The notes beneath the pieces were generated by a model. It was not told the origin of the DNA. It was given only the letters and a program-made list of their open reading frames with translations, and made no database searches. A DNA stretch of 64,000 nt from Rossellomorea sp. SC111 (GTDB lineage: Bacteria; Bacillota; Bacilli; Bacillales; Bacillaceae_B), in contig NZ_JANIOC010000008.1 of the NCBI RefSeq assembly GCF_024733565.1, positions 161,365-225,364 on the forward strand, in the 5' to 3' direction. Both the position numbers and the translations under genes were made by a program. Below are positions 37,399 through 47,700 of this stretch, one piece after another; within the stretch, counting starts at the first letter, position 1, and every line of letters begins with the position of its first letter.

Positions 37399-37421
37399 AC
37401 GAAGTGAAGGGGGAGTAGGAA

Positions 37422-37730
37422 ATGGATGTAACAGAACGTTTGTCCTTTTTCGCATCCCTTTACCGGGTTGACCAGAACGCGGAAATGGGGATGTGGTTGC
37501 TTTATATAACCATCGTTGGCCTCTCAATCTTAGTTTATAAGCTCGGTTTTGCGAAAAAGCTGCCAGTCATGAAATCGATCCTGATTTATACTTTTCTCAT
37601 CCTCGGATGTACGGTGCTGACGTTTCTCGGCATCTTTCTTCCGGTTGCTGAAGGGTTGGTCGTTGCGGCATTAATCTTAGTAATTTACAAGATCCGCCTG
37701 ACGAATGAAAAGAAAAAAGGCACGTTTTAA
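37422..37730 (+). CDS. ylaH: YlaH-like membrane protein
   Basis: 102 residues with three transmembrane segments (about 25-42, 51-70, 74-92) and an N-terminal soluble part [19 protein letters not shown]. Matches the YlaH family by position directly after typA and by the MGMWLLY-like first helix. GAAGGGGGAG upstream. It is probably co-transcribed with typA. Function unknown. Confidence 0.85.
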   Translation: MDVTERLSFFASLYRVDQNAEMGMWLLYITIVGLSILVYKLGFAKKLPVMKSILIYTFLILGCTVLTFLGIFLPVAEGLVVAALILVIYKIRLTNEKKKGTF

Positions 37731-37734
37731 GCAT

Positions 37735-37776
37735 GAAAAAGCTGTAGTCCATATTCCAAGGACTACAGCTTTTTTA
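37735..37776. terminator. Bidirectional terminator after ylaH
   Basis: AAAAAGCTGTAGTCC/GGACTACAGCTTTTTT stem. Confidence 0.9.
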
Positions 37777-38214
37777 TTTTGGATTCGACTTCGCAAAGAA
37801 ATAATAGAGTGGCGGGAGGCTTAGTCCATATAGAAGATGTCCAATTGTCCAAAAGGTGATGGCTTTTACATCGAATAAGCCGGGTGCATCCTGTACAGCC
37901 AGATAAGAAAGGGGAAAATATAGAAAAACAGTGGGGAAGGTCAGCAGCAGGGAAAGGAGCCATGCTCCCCTCTCAGATACCTTCAGCTTTTCCATCAGAT
38001 ACACAAATACCAAACCGAGACCGCAGGAAATAAGTAAATGGAAAGAGAACTCAAGCCATTCAGGCAATGTAGATGCAAACAGTGGGATGAAGTCAACATT
38101 CAATAACAAAACATATACTTTAATGCCGGTCAGTCCCTGTATCCACTTGAGGAATAAACCCAATAATGAGCCTGAGATAATGCCGACGGCCAAACCTATT
38201 TGTTTAAAAGTCAT
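37774..38214 (-). CDS. Four-helix membrane protein of unknown function, overlapping ylaI
   Basis: 146 residues from the ATG at 38214, which lies inside ylaI; the two reading frames overlap by 11 bases, suggesting coupled translation since no independent Shine-Dalgarno is seen. Hydrophobic segments near 4-24, 32-48, 52-73, 84-104 and 114-136 indicate four or five helices. It begins MTFKQIGLAVGIISGSLLG. I do not recognise the family. Earlier in-frame codons would read through most of ylaI and are unlikely to be used. Confidence 0.65.
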   Translation of the reverse strand: MTFKQIGLAVGIISGSLLGLFLKWIQGLTGIKVYVLLLNVDFIPLFASTLPEWLEFSFHLLISCGLGLVFVYLMEKLKVSERGAWLLSLLLTFPTVFLYFPLSYLAVQDAPGLFDVKAITFWTIGHLLYGLSLPPLYYFFAKSNPK

Positions 38215-38404
38215 CGTCGACTTTGGGAGAACGATAAAAACGGAAATTCCCCGTCGAAACACGTTCCTCTGTCTTCTCTTTAATGCGGTCATGGCATTTT
38301 TCACACATATATGTGTGAATGGGTCTGTTGCGCAGCTTTTTCGCCTGCAGGGAATAATCATCAATATTTTCAATTACTTCACATAAAGCACATTTCACTC
38401 TCAT
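38204..38404 (-). CDS. ylaI: YlaI family zinc-ribbon-like protein (DUF2197)
   Basis: 66 residues from ATG 38404, with AGAGGTG six bases upstream. Two Cys pairs, CALC near residue 5 and CEKC near 36, form a predicted zinc-ribbon; it contains IDDYSLQAKKLRNRPIHTYMC, the family core. Cytosolic, function unknown. The next gene overlaps its end. Confidence 0.88.
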   Translation of the reverse strand: MRVKCALCEVIENIDDYSLQAKKLRNRPIHTYMCEKCHDRIKEKTEERVSTGNFRFYRSPKVDDDF

Positions 38405-38583
38405 TTCGTACACCTCTACTTGTTCTAATCATAAGTCTAGTCTCATTAGTATATCATGTAGTATAGCCGAACGCTTTATTTAACTTTCCTGTATGCTTTT
38501 AACAATGGAATTTGGTATAGTATAATCAAGATGAATCACGTATGAAATGAGAACGCTTAGAAAATGTCACCAGGGGGGATTGT

Positions 38584-39039
38584 ATGGCTAATCAAGTCGA
38601 ACCCAGCTTAATTCCTGCATTGTTTGAAGAACTGCAATCAGAGCGATTTGTTACACTCTCTACCGTTGATCATGAAACACTGGGACCAAATGTCAGTGCA
38701 ATATCGTGGATCTATGCCAAAGACGAACAAACGCTATTGTTTGCCGTGGATCAACGCTCAAGAATCGTTGAGAATATTAAGGGGAATCCGCTGGTTGTGG
38801 TGAACTTAATTGCAAATGAATCCACGTATTCGATTGGCGGGAAAGCTTCCGTATACCATGAGAAGCTTTCAGGAGTGCCTTTGAAGCTGACCCTTATTCA
38901 ACTTTTGATTAATGAAGTGAGAGATGTCATGTTCTATGGATCGAAAATTTCCACAGAGCCCGTTTATGAAAAGACATATGATAAAACGGCTGCAGACCGT
39001 TTGGACCGTCAAGTAATAGAAGCCATGAAAAGAGCTTAG
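38584..39039 (+). CDS. ylaL: Pyridoxamine 5'-phosphate oxidase-fold protein YlaL
   Basis: 151 residues with a split-barrel flavin-binding fold: FVTLSTVDHETLGPNVSAISWIYA, FAVDQRSRIVENIKGNP and VRDVMFYGSK. Close to B. subtilis YlaL along its length. It likely binds FMN or F420-like cofactor and reduces a small molecule; substrate unknown. The terminator stem begins inside its last codons. Confidence 0.9.
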   Translation: MANQVEPSLIPALFEELQSERFVTLSTVDHETLGPNVSAISWIYAKDEQTLLFAVDQRSRIVENIKGNPLVVVNLIANESTYSIGGKASVYHEKLSGVPLKLTLIQLLINEVRDVMFYGSKISTEPVYEKTYDKTAADRLDRQVIEAMKRA

Positions 39040-39066
39040 CATCCTAAGCTTTTTCATGGCTTTTTC
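39022..39066 (+). terminator. Terminator overlapping the end of ylaL
   Basis: GCCATGAAAA...TTTTCATGGC with inner AGCTTAG/CTAAGCT, then T-run. The left arm lies within the coding sequence. Confidence 0.85.
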
Positions 39067-39089
39067 TCATTTTGAATAGGTCTGTACAA

Positions 39090-39692
39090 TCAATCGATTT
39101 TATCGTATGTTTGATCTTCCTGTTTTTTTCTAAGCTGTTTTTCTTTTGCGTTATTCATTTTTTTCTTAGGTTCGTTCGGGGCATTTTCGGGATTGGTCTG
39201 CTTTAAAGACTTAGGGATCTCAGGCATCAATCTACCCGATATGTCAGACAATTCATTCATGATGCCCTGAACCGGTTCGCCTCTTTGGATATCTTTACTG
39301 ATCTCCTTCAGTCGGGCATACAGGTCCGGATCGGCGATGACCATTGCCTCTGCACCGTAGGGGTCATTCTGAAGGGCTTCTGCGACAGAGTATTTAATCG
39401 ATCCCACTTGGGAACGCTCTACGTCCGAATCGATATCAATGCCTACAAACGCATATTTACCGATGACTACAGCCGTTGCATCCTTTACGTCTGGTACAGA
39501 AGTGGTGAGGTCGACCAGATGTTTTGAGATTTGTTGCCCGGACTTTCGATGAACATGTTGAATGTTGCTATCCTGGACGGTAATTGGTTTATTGTTTTTA
39601 CTGTTTGCATCATTTTTATATCCGACCTCATTTTTGTTGGCGCAAGCTCCGAGCAAGATGGTCACCATAACTAGAGAGATGAGTCTTTTCAT
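39090..39692 (-). CDS. ylaJ: YhcN/YlaJ family sporulation lipoprotein
   Basis: 200 residues from ATG 39692, eight bases after GGGAGGT; the frame upstream lacks a site. Lipobox LGAC (Cys near residue 17), then the YhcN/YlaJ domain: VPDVKDATAVVIGKYAFVGIDID, QVGSIKYSVAEALQNDPYGAEAMVIADPDLYARL. A Lys/Asn-rich tail closes it. Related proteins are spore-membrane lipoproteins made under sigma-G or sigma-F control. Divergent from phoH with 178 bp between starts. Confidence 0.9.
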   Translation of the reverse strand: MKRLISLVMVTILLGACANKNEVGYKNDANSKNNKPITVQDSNIQHVHRKSGQQISKHLVDLTTSVPDVKDATAVVIGKYAFVGIDIDSDVERSQVGSIKYSVAEALQNDPYGAEAMVIADPDLYARLKEISKDIQRGEPVQGIMNELSDISGRLMPEIPKSLKQTNPENAPNEPKKKMNNAKEKQLRKKQEDQTYDKID

Positions 39693-39870
39693 GTCAATAC
39701 CTCCCGATTTAGAATCAATATCTTTTCTTATTGTGTAATTTTCTTCTATCTTTATACGTTTATTCATATATTTTAAGAAACGGGCCGTCCTATTTGAGTA
39801 GCTGGGAATAACCGGAACATCATAGGCTACATACAATAGTAATAAGAAATCAGGAGCAGGAGGCATCGAT

Positions 39871-41199
39871 TTGAATAAAATTTATGTATTAGATACCAAT
39901 GTCTTATTACAAGATCCACAAGCCATCTTTTCTTTCCAGGATAATGAGGTGGTTATACCTGCAGTCGTTTTAGAAGAAGTGGACTCCAAAAAGCGTTATA
40001 TGGATGAAATCGGAAGAAACGCAAGACATGTATCGAAACTGATAGATAATTTACGGCAAGAAGGAAAGCTCCATGAAAAAATCCCACTTTATACAGGTGG
40101 TTCATTACGGATTGAACTAAATCACCGCTCCTTTCAGCAGCTTCAAGATATATTTGTCGAGAAAACAAACGATAATCGGATCATCGCCGTAGCTAAAAAC
40201 CTTTCACTCGAGGAAGAAGCAAAAAAGGATGGAAAATCGGTTATCCTTGTCAGTAAAGATACCCTGGTCAGGGTCAAGGCAGATGCTTTGGGTTTACAGG
40301 CTGAGGACTTCCTGAGTGACAGAGTCATCGAAGTGAATGATATTTATACCGGATTTATCGAATTATACACCGAGAGAGAATTTCTCAATAAATTTTATGA
40401 CAAAGGGGAACTGACCCTTACAGATATTACGAAACAACGGTTTTATTCCCATCAATTCCTCATTATGAAAGATGCACTGGGAAGTTCTGCATCTGCCCTG
40501 GGAATGGTGGATTCAACCGGACTCAAAGTGAAGAAACTGGTCTATGACCAAGAACATATGTGGGGAATTAAAGCGAGGAATGTCCAACAAACGATGGCAA
40601 CGGAGTTATTATTACGGGATGATATTTCGTTGGTGACCATGATCGGGAAAGCCGGGACCGGTAAAACGCTCTTAGCACTGGCTGCCGGACTTTTACAAAC
40701 AGAAGACCTTAATAAATTTAATAAATTACTTGTAGCCCGCCCGATTGTCCCGGTCGGCAAAGATATTGGCTATCTTCCAGGTGAAAAGCAAGAAAAGTTA
40801 AGACCTTGGATGCAGCCGATTTATGACAATCTTGAATACCTGTTTAATACCAAAAAGCCTGGAGAATTGGATGATATCCTTGCCGGGATGGGATCTATCG
40901 AGGTGGAAGCGTTGACGTATATACGAGGAAGAAGCATCCCTGATCAATATATCATCATAGATGAAGCTCAGAACCTGACGAAGCATGAGGTGAAAACCAT
41001 TCTGACACGTGTTGGAGAGCGGAGCAAAATTGTCCTAATGGGAGATCCGGCTCAAATCGATCACCCATATCTTGATGAATATAATAATGGTCTGACGTAT
41101 GTAGTGGAGAAATTCAAAGATCAAAAATTAGCCGGTCATGTGAAGCTTATGAAGGGTGAAAGATCAGGATTAGCACAGCTTGCAGCCGATATATTATAA
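39871..41199 (+). CDS. ylaK: PIN-PhoH family ATPase/RNase (YlaK)
   Basis: 442 residues starting TTG, with AGGAGG eight bases upstream. The N-terminal PIN domain (about 1-140) has acidic active-site residues in VLDTNVLLQD and DNRIIAVA; the C-terminal PhoH domain (about 230-440) has Walker A GKAGTGKT and Walker B YIIIDEAQN. PhoH2-type proteins unwind and cut RNA using ATP. Position fits B. subtilis YlaK. A terminator follows. Confidence 0.92.
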   Translation: MNKIYVLDTNVLLQDPQAIFSFQDNEVVIPAVVLEEVDSKKRYMDEIGRNARHVSKLIDNLRQEGKLHEKIPLYTGGSLRIELNHRSFQQLQDIFVEKTNDNRIIAVAKNLSLEEEAKKDGKSVILVSKDTLVRVKADALGLQAEDFLSDRVIEVNDIYTGFIELYTEREFLNKFYDKGELTLTDITKQRFYSHQFLIMKDALGSSASALGMVDSTGLKVKKLVYDQEHMWGIKARNVQQTMATELLLRDDISLVTMIGKAGTGKTLLALAAGLLQTEDLNKFNKLLVARPIVPVGKDIGYLPGEKQEKLRPWMQPIYDNLEYLFNTKKPGELDDILAGMGSIEVEALTYIRGRSIPDQYIIIDEAQNLTKHEVKTILTRVGERSKIVLMGDPAQIDHPYLDEYNNGLTYVVEKFKDQKLAGHVKLMKGERSGLAQLAADIL

Positions 41200-41228
41200 C
41201 CTTTAGACCACATAAAAATAACGTATGA

Positions 41229-41263
41229 AAAAACCGGTTCAGATGTTACTGAACCGGTTTTCA
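41229..41263 (+). terminator. Terminator after ylaK
   Basis: AAAACCGGTTCAG/CTGAACCGGTTTT, 13-bp stem. Confidence 0.9.
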
Positions 41264-41273
41264 TTCGTTATGG

Positions 41274-41771
41274 CTATTCAACTCGAAATGCCCTGACATC
41301 GGTGATCGGCTTGTCCCTGTTCGAACCATCCATAAAATAAACATGAACGGGACCGTCTTCCCTGAGTGGCTTGCCTTCTTTTGAAAATCCGATCAAAAGC
41401 TGATCTGCCTGGTTTAAATCCAGAAAGTGATCCCCGGATTCGGTTTCAATCACGATGGACGCCCCTTCAGGAAGTGGTTCTGCATTTTTCAGAAAAGGTG
41501 CAAAGGGAATAGCAAATGTTCCGTTAAGAATTTTTTCTTTCTCATATCTCTTCTCGGTTTTCAAAGTTGGAGGATAGGTTGCCCCTTCTTGAATCTCTCT
41601 CGACCAGTGCTTGGAAACTGCCTTTGTATATTCTTCCAACTCATCTACTTTTTCTGTTTTAGCATCAAAATATGTAGTTAAATCCACTTTTCGATCATCA
41701 AATATCCAAACTCCCGCATCCAATGTAATGGGAAATTTCACTTTCCCTTTTATCGGTATGATACTTTCCAC
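41274..41771 (-). CDS. Conserved soluble protein of unknown function
   Basis: 165 residues with a GTG start, nine bases after GAGGAGGAG. No signal peptide or membrane helix. The N-terminus (VKFPITLDAGVWIFDDRKVDL) looks like a beta-rich domain, followed by a helix and Lys/Glu-rich KRYEKEKILNGTFAIPFAPFLKNAEP. I have a faint memory of this family being labelled peptidyl-prolyl isomerase in Bacillus genomes but no motif here supports that. Convergent with ylaK, divergent from glsA. Confidence 0.65.
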   Translation of the reverse strand: MESIIPIKGKVKFPITLDAGVWIFDDRKVDLTTYFDAKTEKVDELEEYTKAVSKHWSREIQEGATYPPTLKTEKRYEKEKILNGTFAIPFAPFLKNAEPLPEGASIVIETESGDHFLDLNQADQLLIGFSKEGKPLREDGPVHVYFMDGSNRDKPITDVRAFRVE

Positions 41772-41910
41772 TTCTGACTCCTCCTCTCGCTGATAGTATC
41801 AGTATATATGTTAAAAGCAGGTTTGTCACATTCTGATGAAAGCATTTTCAGCGTTTTCAATGAGTGAAAATAGGGAAATGATAAGTAGGACAAAAGGAGC
41901 TGGTAGATAG

Positions 41911-42834
41911 ATGATAAACACACAGGAATGGTTGGAAGGATTAGTTGAAAAGGCGAGGCCTTTCGCATCTGAAGGAAAGGTTGCAGAGTACATACCCGCA
42001 CTTAAGGATCAAAATCCCCATGATCTGGCAATCAGCATTTACACATTGGATAACAACTCCTGTTATGCCGGGGATCATTTGAAAAAATTCACACTACAAA
42101 GCATTTCGAAGGTTATCACCCTTGCACTCGTACTGATGGACTACGGGGAAGAGTATGTTTTTTCCAAGGTTGGAATGGAACCTACAGGAGATCCATTCAA
42201 CTCCATAGCGAAGCTCGAAACCCATAAGCCTTCAAAGCCCCTTAATCCGATGATCAATGCAGGGGCACTTGCTGTAACGAATATGATCAAGGGAAACACC
42301 GGAATGGAGAAATGGCACCGTTTAATCGAATTCATAAATCATATGACAGGGGAAACGGTCTCATATAATGAAGATGTGGCATATTCAGAATTGCAGACGG
42401 CCAACCTGAACAGATCCCTTTGCTATTTCATGAAGCAGCACGGGGTGATCACGGGAAATGTCGAAGATCTACTCGTCCTTTACACAAAACAATGCGCCGT
42501 GGAGATGAACTGTGTGGATCTTGCCAAGATGGGAGCGGTATTCGCCAATGATGGAATCGATCCTGAGAGCGGCCGCCAATTGATTACAAGGGATGTGGCA
42601 AGAGTATGTAAAACATTCATGGTGACATGCGGGATGTATAATACTTCCGGAGAGTTTGCCATTAAAGTGGGGATTCCTGCAAAAAGTGGCGTATCCGGCG
42701 GCATCATGGGCTCGGTCCCCGGAAAATGTGGAATAGGGATTTTCGGACCGGCACTCGATGATGTAGGAAATAGCATTGCGGGGCTGAAGCTTCTCGAAAT
42801 GCTTAGTGATGAACACTCATGGAGTATATTTTAA
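41911..42834 (+). CDS. glsA: Glutaminase
   Basis: 307 residues. The beta-lactamase-like catalytic pair Ser-x-x-Lys is in [12 protein letters not shown] (about 62-65), with [17 protein letters not shown], and the C-terminal [14 protein letters not shown] and [10 protein letters not shown] all conserved in the family. It hydrolyses glutamine to glutamate and ammonia in the cytosol. Corresponds to B. subtilis YlaM/GlsA2. GGAG lies 14 bases before the ATG, a somewhat long spacing. Confidence 0.95.
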   Translation: MINTQEWLEGLVEKARPFASEGKVAEYIPALKDQNPHDLAISIYTLDNNSCYAGDHLKKFTLQSISKVITLALVLMDYGEEYVFSKVGMEPTGDPFNSIAKLETHKPSKPLNPMINAGALAVTNMIKGNTGMEKWHRLIEFINHMTGETVSYNEDVAYSELQTANLNRSLCYFMKQHGVITGNVEDLLVLYTKQCAVEMNCVDLAKMGAVFANDGIDPESGRQLITRDVARVCKTFMVTCGMYNTSGEFAIKVGIPAKSGVSGGIMGSVPGKCGIGIFGPALDDVGNSIAGLKLLEMLSDEHSWSIF

Positions 42835-43028
42835 CTTGAAATTACGATGCAAAACGTGATTAAAAGAGGAAGCATGACGTGATGAGATACCCCGATTTCT
42901 CTTTTGAAAATTGTTCGAAATTCTGTCATTGAATCCCTAGGAAAACACTTATTTTTCTTGCAATTTATCGGGTTTAACGATAAAATTTTAAGACAGGAAG
43001 GTTATTTGTTCGGAATGGGGGGATCACT

Positions 43029-43310
43029 GTGGCGTCAGAAATGACAATCAATCATCGGGAAAAAGCCTATGAACTATTAAAGGCCGACGCAGAAAAGATA
43101 TTACAACTTATTAAAGTACAAATGGATAATTTAACGATGCCCCAATGTCCTCTATATGAGGAAGTATTGGATACCCAAATGTTCGGATTATCTCGTGAAA
43201 TAGAATTTGCGGTCCGCTTAGGGCTTGTAGATGATCAAGATGGAAAAGACTTGATTGATTCTTTGGAAAGACAACTTTCTGCCCTTCATGAAGCATCTAC
43301 AAAAAAGTAA
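43029..43310 (+). CDS. ylaN: YlaN (UPF0358), iron-linked regulator partner
   Basis: 93 residues with a GTG start after GGGGGGATCACT. Nearly identical to B. subtilis Yla[21 protein letters not shown] then [17 protein letters not shown]. Recent work on the family describes YlaN as an iron-binding protein that interacts with Fur and is essential under iron limitation. Cytosolic. A terminator separates it from ftsW. Confidence 0.95.
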   Translation: MASEMTINHREKAYELLKADAEKILQLIKVQMDNLTMPQCPLYEEVLDTQMFGLSREIEFAVRLGLVDDQDGKDLIDSLERQLSALHEASTKK

Positions 43311-43322
43311 AATAGTCATGAC

Positions 43323-43362
43323 AACTCAAACAATACATAGATCTGTTGTTTGAGTTTTTTTG
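43323..43362 (+). terminator. Terminator after ylaN
   Basis: AACTCAAACAA/TTGTTTGAGTT and a T-run. Confidence 0.88.
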
Positions 43363-43422
43363 TTAAGGAATTGATGATCTTAAGAGATGAAAATGATATA
43401 AGAGAAAAAGGATTGAAATGTC

Positions 43423-44640
43423 ATGATTAAAAAAATAGCAAAATCCTACGATTATTCGTTAATCGCTGTGTATGTTTTCCTTTGTTTATTTGGCCTCGTC
43501 ATGATTTATAGTGCCAGTATGGTCATGGCGGTAGAACGGTTCGGCTGGGACAGCGATCACTTTTATAAAAGGCAGATGATCAATATCATCATCGGCTTCA
43601 TTGCCTTTACGGCAGCAGCGTGGTTTCCGTATAAAGCCTTTCAAGTAAGTAAGATCATCAAAGGCCTGATGATTGTAATCATTGGTTTATTACTTGGGGT
43701 ACATCTTTTTGGGTATGAGGTGAATAACGCTAAAAGTTGGATCAACCTAGGGTTCATGCCCATCCAGCCATCGGAGTTTGCGAAGCTTGCTGTCATCATT
43801 TACCTTGGTTCCGTTTACTCCAAGAAACAGGCATACATAGATGACTTCAATAAAGGTCTTGCACCTCCATTACTGTTTCTTGGCTTTATTTGCTTTTTAG
43901 TATTCCTGGAACCGGACTTTGGTACGGCAGCGATCATCTTTGCCATCGGTGCCATCGTCATTTCCTGTTCGGGCATCAGTTATAAAACGTTTTTCAAGCT
44001 TGCAGGCTTGGGAGTGGGATTTTTAGTTGTCCTATCCCCGGTCATTTACCTGGCAAGAGGATTCATCTTCACCAAGGAACGGCTTAGCAGGATTGAAGCC
44101 TACCTGTCCCCGTTTAAATATGCACAGGGTGAAGGGTACCATTTGGTGAACTCTTACCTCGCGATCGGGTCCGGGGGAGTGAAAGGTCTAGGCTTGGGAC
44201 AAAGTGTCCAAAAGCTTGGTTATTTACCGGAACCCCAGACGGATTTCATCATGGCCATCATTGCTGAAGAGCTAGGCGTATTTGGGGTAAGCTTTGTCAT
44301 CCTCGGACTTTCCTATATTGTTCTCCGGGGGATATATACAGGCGTGAAATGTCAGGACCCCTTTGGCACGATGCTTGCAATCGGGATCTCCTGTATGATT
44401 GGAATACAGGCTTTCATCAATCTTGGAGGGGTATCCGGATTAATCCCGATCACAGGGGTCCCACTCCCTTTCATCAGTTACGGTGGTTCGTCCCTGTTGG
44501 TGCTATCTTTGTCGATGGGTGTCCTTGTAAATGTGTCGATGTTTGTAAAATATGAAGAAAAATATAAAACAAAGAAGGAAAATGACTATCCTTCGGAGAA
44601 TAAGGATAATAGCAAAAAAATATATGGTGTAAAAATGTAG
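43423..44640 (+). CDS. ftsW: Septal peptidoglycan glycosyltransferase FtsW (SEDS family)
   Basis: 405 residues with ten transmembrane segments. SEDS motifs are clear: YSASMVMA in TM1, GFMPIQPSEFAKLAVI, FLEPDFGTA, YLPEPQTDFIMAIIAEELG, and the final PLPFISYGGSSLL. The Asp in EPDFG-type segments is needed for lipid II polymerisation. It works with a class B PBP at the septum. ATG with AAAAAGG upstream. Ends at a large bulged hairpin. Confidence 0.95.
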   Translation: MIKKIAKSYDYSLIAVYVFLCLFGLVMIYSASMVMAVERFGWDSDHFYKRQMINIIIGFIAFTAAAWFPYKAFQVSKIIKGLMIVIIGLLLGVHLFGYEVNNAKSWINLGFMPIQPSEFAKLAVIIYLGSVYSKKQAYIDDFNKGLAPPLLFLGFICFLVFLEPDFGTAAIIFAIGAIVISCSGISYKTFFKLAGLGVGFLVVLSPVIYLARGFIFTKERLSRIEAYLSPFKYAQGEGYHLVNSYLAIGSGGVKGLGLGQSVQKLGYLPEPQTDFIMAIIAEELGVFGVSFVILGLSYIVLRGIYTGVKCQDPFGTMLAIGISCMIGIQAFINLGGVSGLIPITGVPLPFISYGGSSLLVLSLSMGVLVNVSMFVKYEEKYKTKKENDYPSENKDNSKKIYGVKM

Positions 44641-44674
44641 GTCACTTTGATAGAGTATCTAAAACTCTAAGTCT

Positions 44675-44727
44675 AGGGTCTGCCCCCTAAGATACTTCTT
44701 AATTATCTTCGGGGTCAGCCCTTTTTT
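44675..44727 (+). terminator. Large bulged terminator hairpin between ftsW and pycA
   Basis: Outer arms AGGGTCTGCCCC / GGGGTCAGCCCT pair with two bulges; inner AAGATA/TATCTT extends the stem; six T follow. Confidence 0.8.
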
Positions 44728-44782
44728 CATAGACTTCAATAGGTGGAATTTCAATCATGAATAGCCAAAAGGAGAGAGTGTA

Positions 44783-47700
44783 TTGAAACGAATTAAAAAA
44801 GTACTGGTAGCAAACCGCGGGGAAATTGCCATCCGTGTATTCCGTGCATGTACGGAACTTAATATTAGGACCGTAGCAATCTATAGTAAAGAAGATTCAG
44901 GGTCATATCATCGTTATAAAGCAGATGAAGCCTACTTAATAGGTGAGGGGAAGAAGCCTATTGATGCTTATCTGGATATTGAAGGGATCATCCGAATCGC
45001 AAAGAATGCAGATGTGGATGCCATCCACCCGGGATATGGCTTCCTGTCTGAAAATATCCATTTTGCTAGACGTTGTGAAGAAGAAGGAATCACTTTTGTA
45101 GGACCTCATTCTGAGCATTTGAATATGTTTGGGGACAAAGTTAAGGCACGCCATCAGGCCCAGCTGGCGAATATTCCGGTCATTCCGGGTACAGATGGCC
45201 CTGTAGATACGTTGGAAGAAGTCATCAGCTTTGGGAAGGAAAATGGTTTCCCGATCATCATCAAAGCTTCATTGGGCGGCGGTGGACGGGGGATGCGCAT
45301 CGTCCGAAACCTTGAAAGCTTGAAAGAAGCCTATGAGCGAGCCAAATCAGAAGCCAAGGCAGCGTTTGGAAATGATGAAATATATGTGGAGAAATTTGTT
45401 GAAAACCCGAAGCATATTGAAGTCCAGATTCTTGGAGATCATGACGGAAACATCGTTCACTTATATGAGCGTGATTGTTCCATTCAAAGACGCCATCAAA
45501 AGGTAGTGGAAATTGCGCCATCCGTTTCCTTGAGTGACCAGCTGAGAGAAGATATCTGCGTGGCAGCCGTCCGGTTAATGGATAATGTGAAGTACGTGAA
45601 CGCCGGGACCGTTGAGTTCCTGGTAGCGAATGATCAGTTCTACTTCATCGAAGTGAATCCCCGTGTTCAAGTGGAACATACGATTACGGAAATGGTGACA
45701 GGAGTGGATATTGTCCAATCACAATTGATGATTGCGGAAGGTTATGCCCTGCACAGCGACAAGCTTGGTATCCCTCTTCAGGATGACATCAGGACAAATG
45801 GATTTGCCATTCAATCCCGTGTGACAACGGAGGACCCATTGAACAACTTTATGCCTGATACCGGGAAAATCATGGCTTACCGGTCAGGTGGGGGATTCGG
45901 GGTCCGCCTCGATGCCGGGAATGGATTCCAGGGTGCGGTCATTACACCTTATTACGATTCCCTCCTGGTAAAGCTCTCCACGTGGGCCCTTACATTCGAA
46001 CAGGCTGCGTCCAAAATGGTCAGAAATCTTCAAGAATTTAGAATACGGGGGATCAAGACGAATATCCCGTTTTTGGAAAATGTCGTGAAACATGAAAACT
46101 TTATTACAGGTAGGTATGATACCTCTTTTATCGATACGACTCCTGAACTATTCATTTTCCCGAAAAGGAAAGACCGTGGAACGAAAATGCTTTCGTATAT
46201 CGGAAACGTAACCGTTAATGGATTCCCGGGAGTAGAAAAAAAGAAAAAACCTGTTTTACAAAAACCTCGGGTACCGGCCATGGATGTAAAGAAAGAGTTT
46301 CAACCCGGAACTAAGCAGATCCTGGATCAGCATGGTGCGGACGGCCTGGTGAATTGGGTCAAAGAACAGAATGCTGTACTCCTCACTGATACAACATTCC
46401 GTGATGCACATCAATCATTACTGGCGACCCGTGTCAGAACAAATGATCTGAAGCATATAGCGGAACCAACATCCCAGTTGCTGCCGGATATGTTCTCATA
46501 TGAAATGTGGGGCGGGGCAACTTTCGATGTAGCTTACCGTTTTCTTAAGGAAGACCCATGGAATCGATTATTGACTTTAAGAGAGCGCATTCCAAATGTA
46601 TTATTCCAAATGCTCCTTAGAGCATCCAATGCGGTAGGGTATAAAAACTATCCTGATAATGTGATAAGGGAATTCGTCGAAAAGTCAGCGTTTGCCGGTA
46701 TCGACGTCTTCAGGATCTTTGACAGCTTAAACTGGGTCAAAGGAATGGAAGTGGCGATCGATGCCGTGAGACAAAGCGGAAAAATCGCAGAAGCGGCCAT
46801 TTGCTATACCGGTGATATCGATGACCCGACGCGGACAAAATATGATATCGATTACTATAAAAATATGGCGAAAGAACTCGAAGCGAGTGGTGCCCATATT
46901 TTGGCAATCAAGGATATGGCGGGACTGTTGAAGCCGCAGTCAGCCTACCGATTGATTTCGGAACTGAAAGACACAGTCAGCCTGCCGATTCACCTGCATA
47001 CACACGATACGAGCGGGAACGGAATCTACACATACGCAAGAGCCGTCGAAGCGGGTGTCGACATTGTTGATACGGCCCTGAGCACCATGTCCGGTCTGAC
47101 GTCCCAACCGAGTGCCAATACGTTGTATTACGCATTAAAGGGGACGGAAAGAGAACCGAATGTAAACATCGATTCCCTGGAAACCCTCTCTCACTACTGG
47201 GAAGACGTCCGGAAGTATTATACAGACTTTGAAAGTGGGATGATGTCGCCGCATTCAGAAGTGTACAAACATGAGATGCCCGGGGGACAATACAGCAATC
47301 TTCAGCAACAGGCAAAAGCAGTCGGGCTCGGTCACCGCTGGGAAGAAGTAAAGGACATGTATGCAAGGGTCAATCATCTCTTCGGGGATATAGTCAAGGT
47401 GACTCCTTCTTCTAAAGTCGTCGGAGACATGGCTTTGTTCATGGTTCAAAACGATTTGACGGAAACAGACGTACTCGAAAAAGGGGAGAAAATCGATTTT
47501 CCTGATTCAGTGGTTGAATTATTTGAAGGATCCCTGGGTCAGCCCCACGGAGGATTTCCGAAAGAATTGCAGAACGTGATTTTGAAAGGGCGCAATCCGT
47601 TGACTGTACGACCTGGGGAACTACTGGATGATGTGGACTTCACAGCCCTGAAAGAAAAACTCTTTGAAGACCTCGAGCGTCCGGTCACAAGTTTTGATGC

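Noticed and set aside
42469..42816. 115-codon and 98-codon minus-strand frames inside glsA
   Set aside because: They overlap a complete, well-conserved glutaminase gene and have no start signals.
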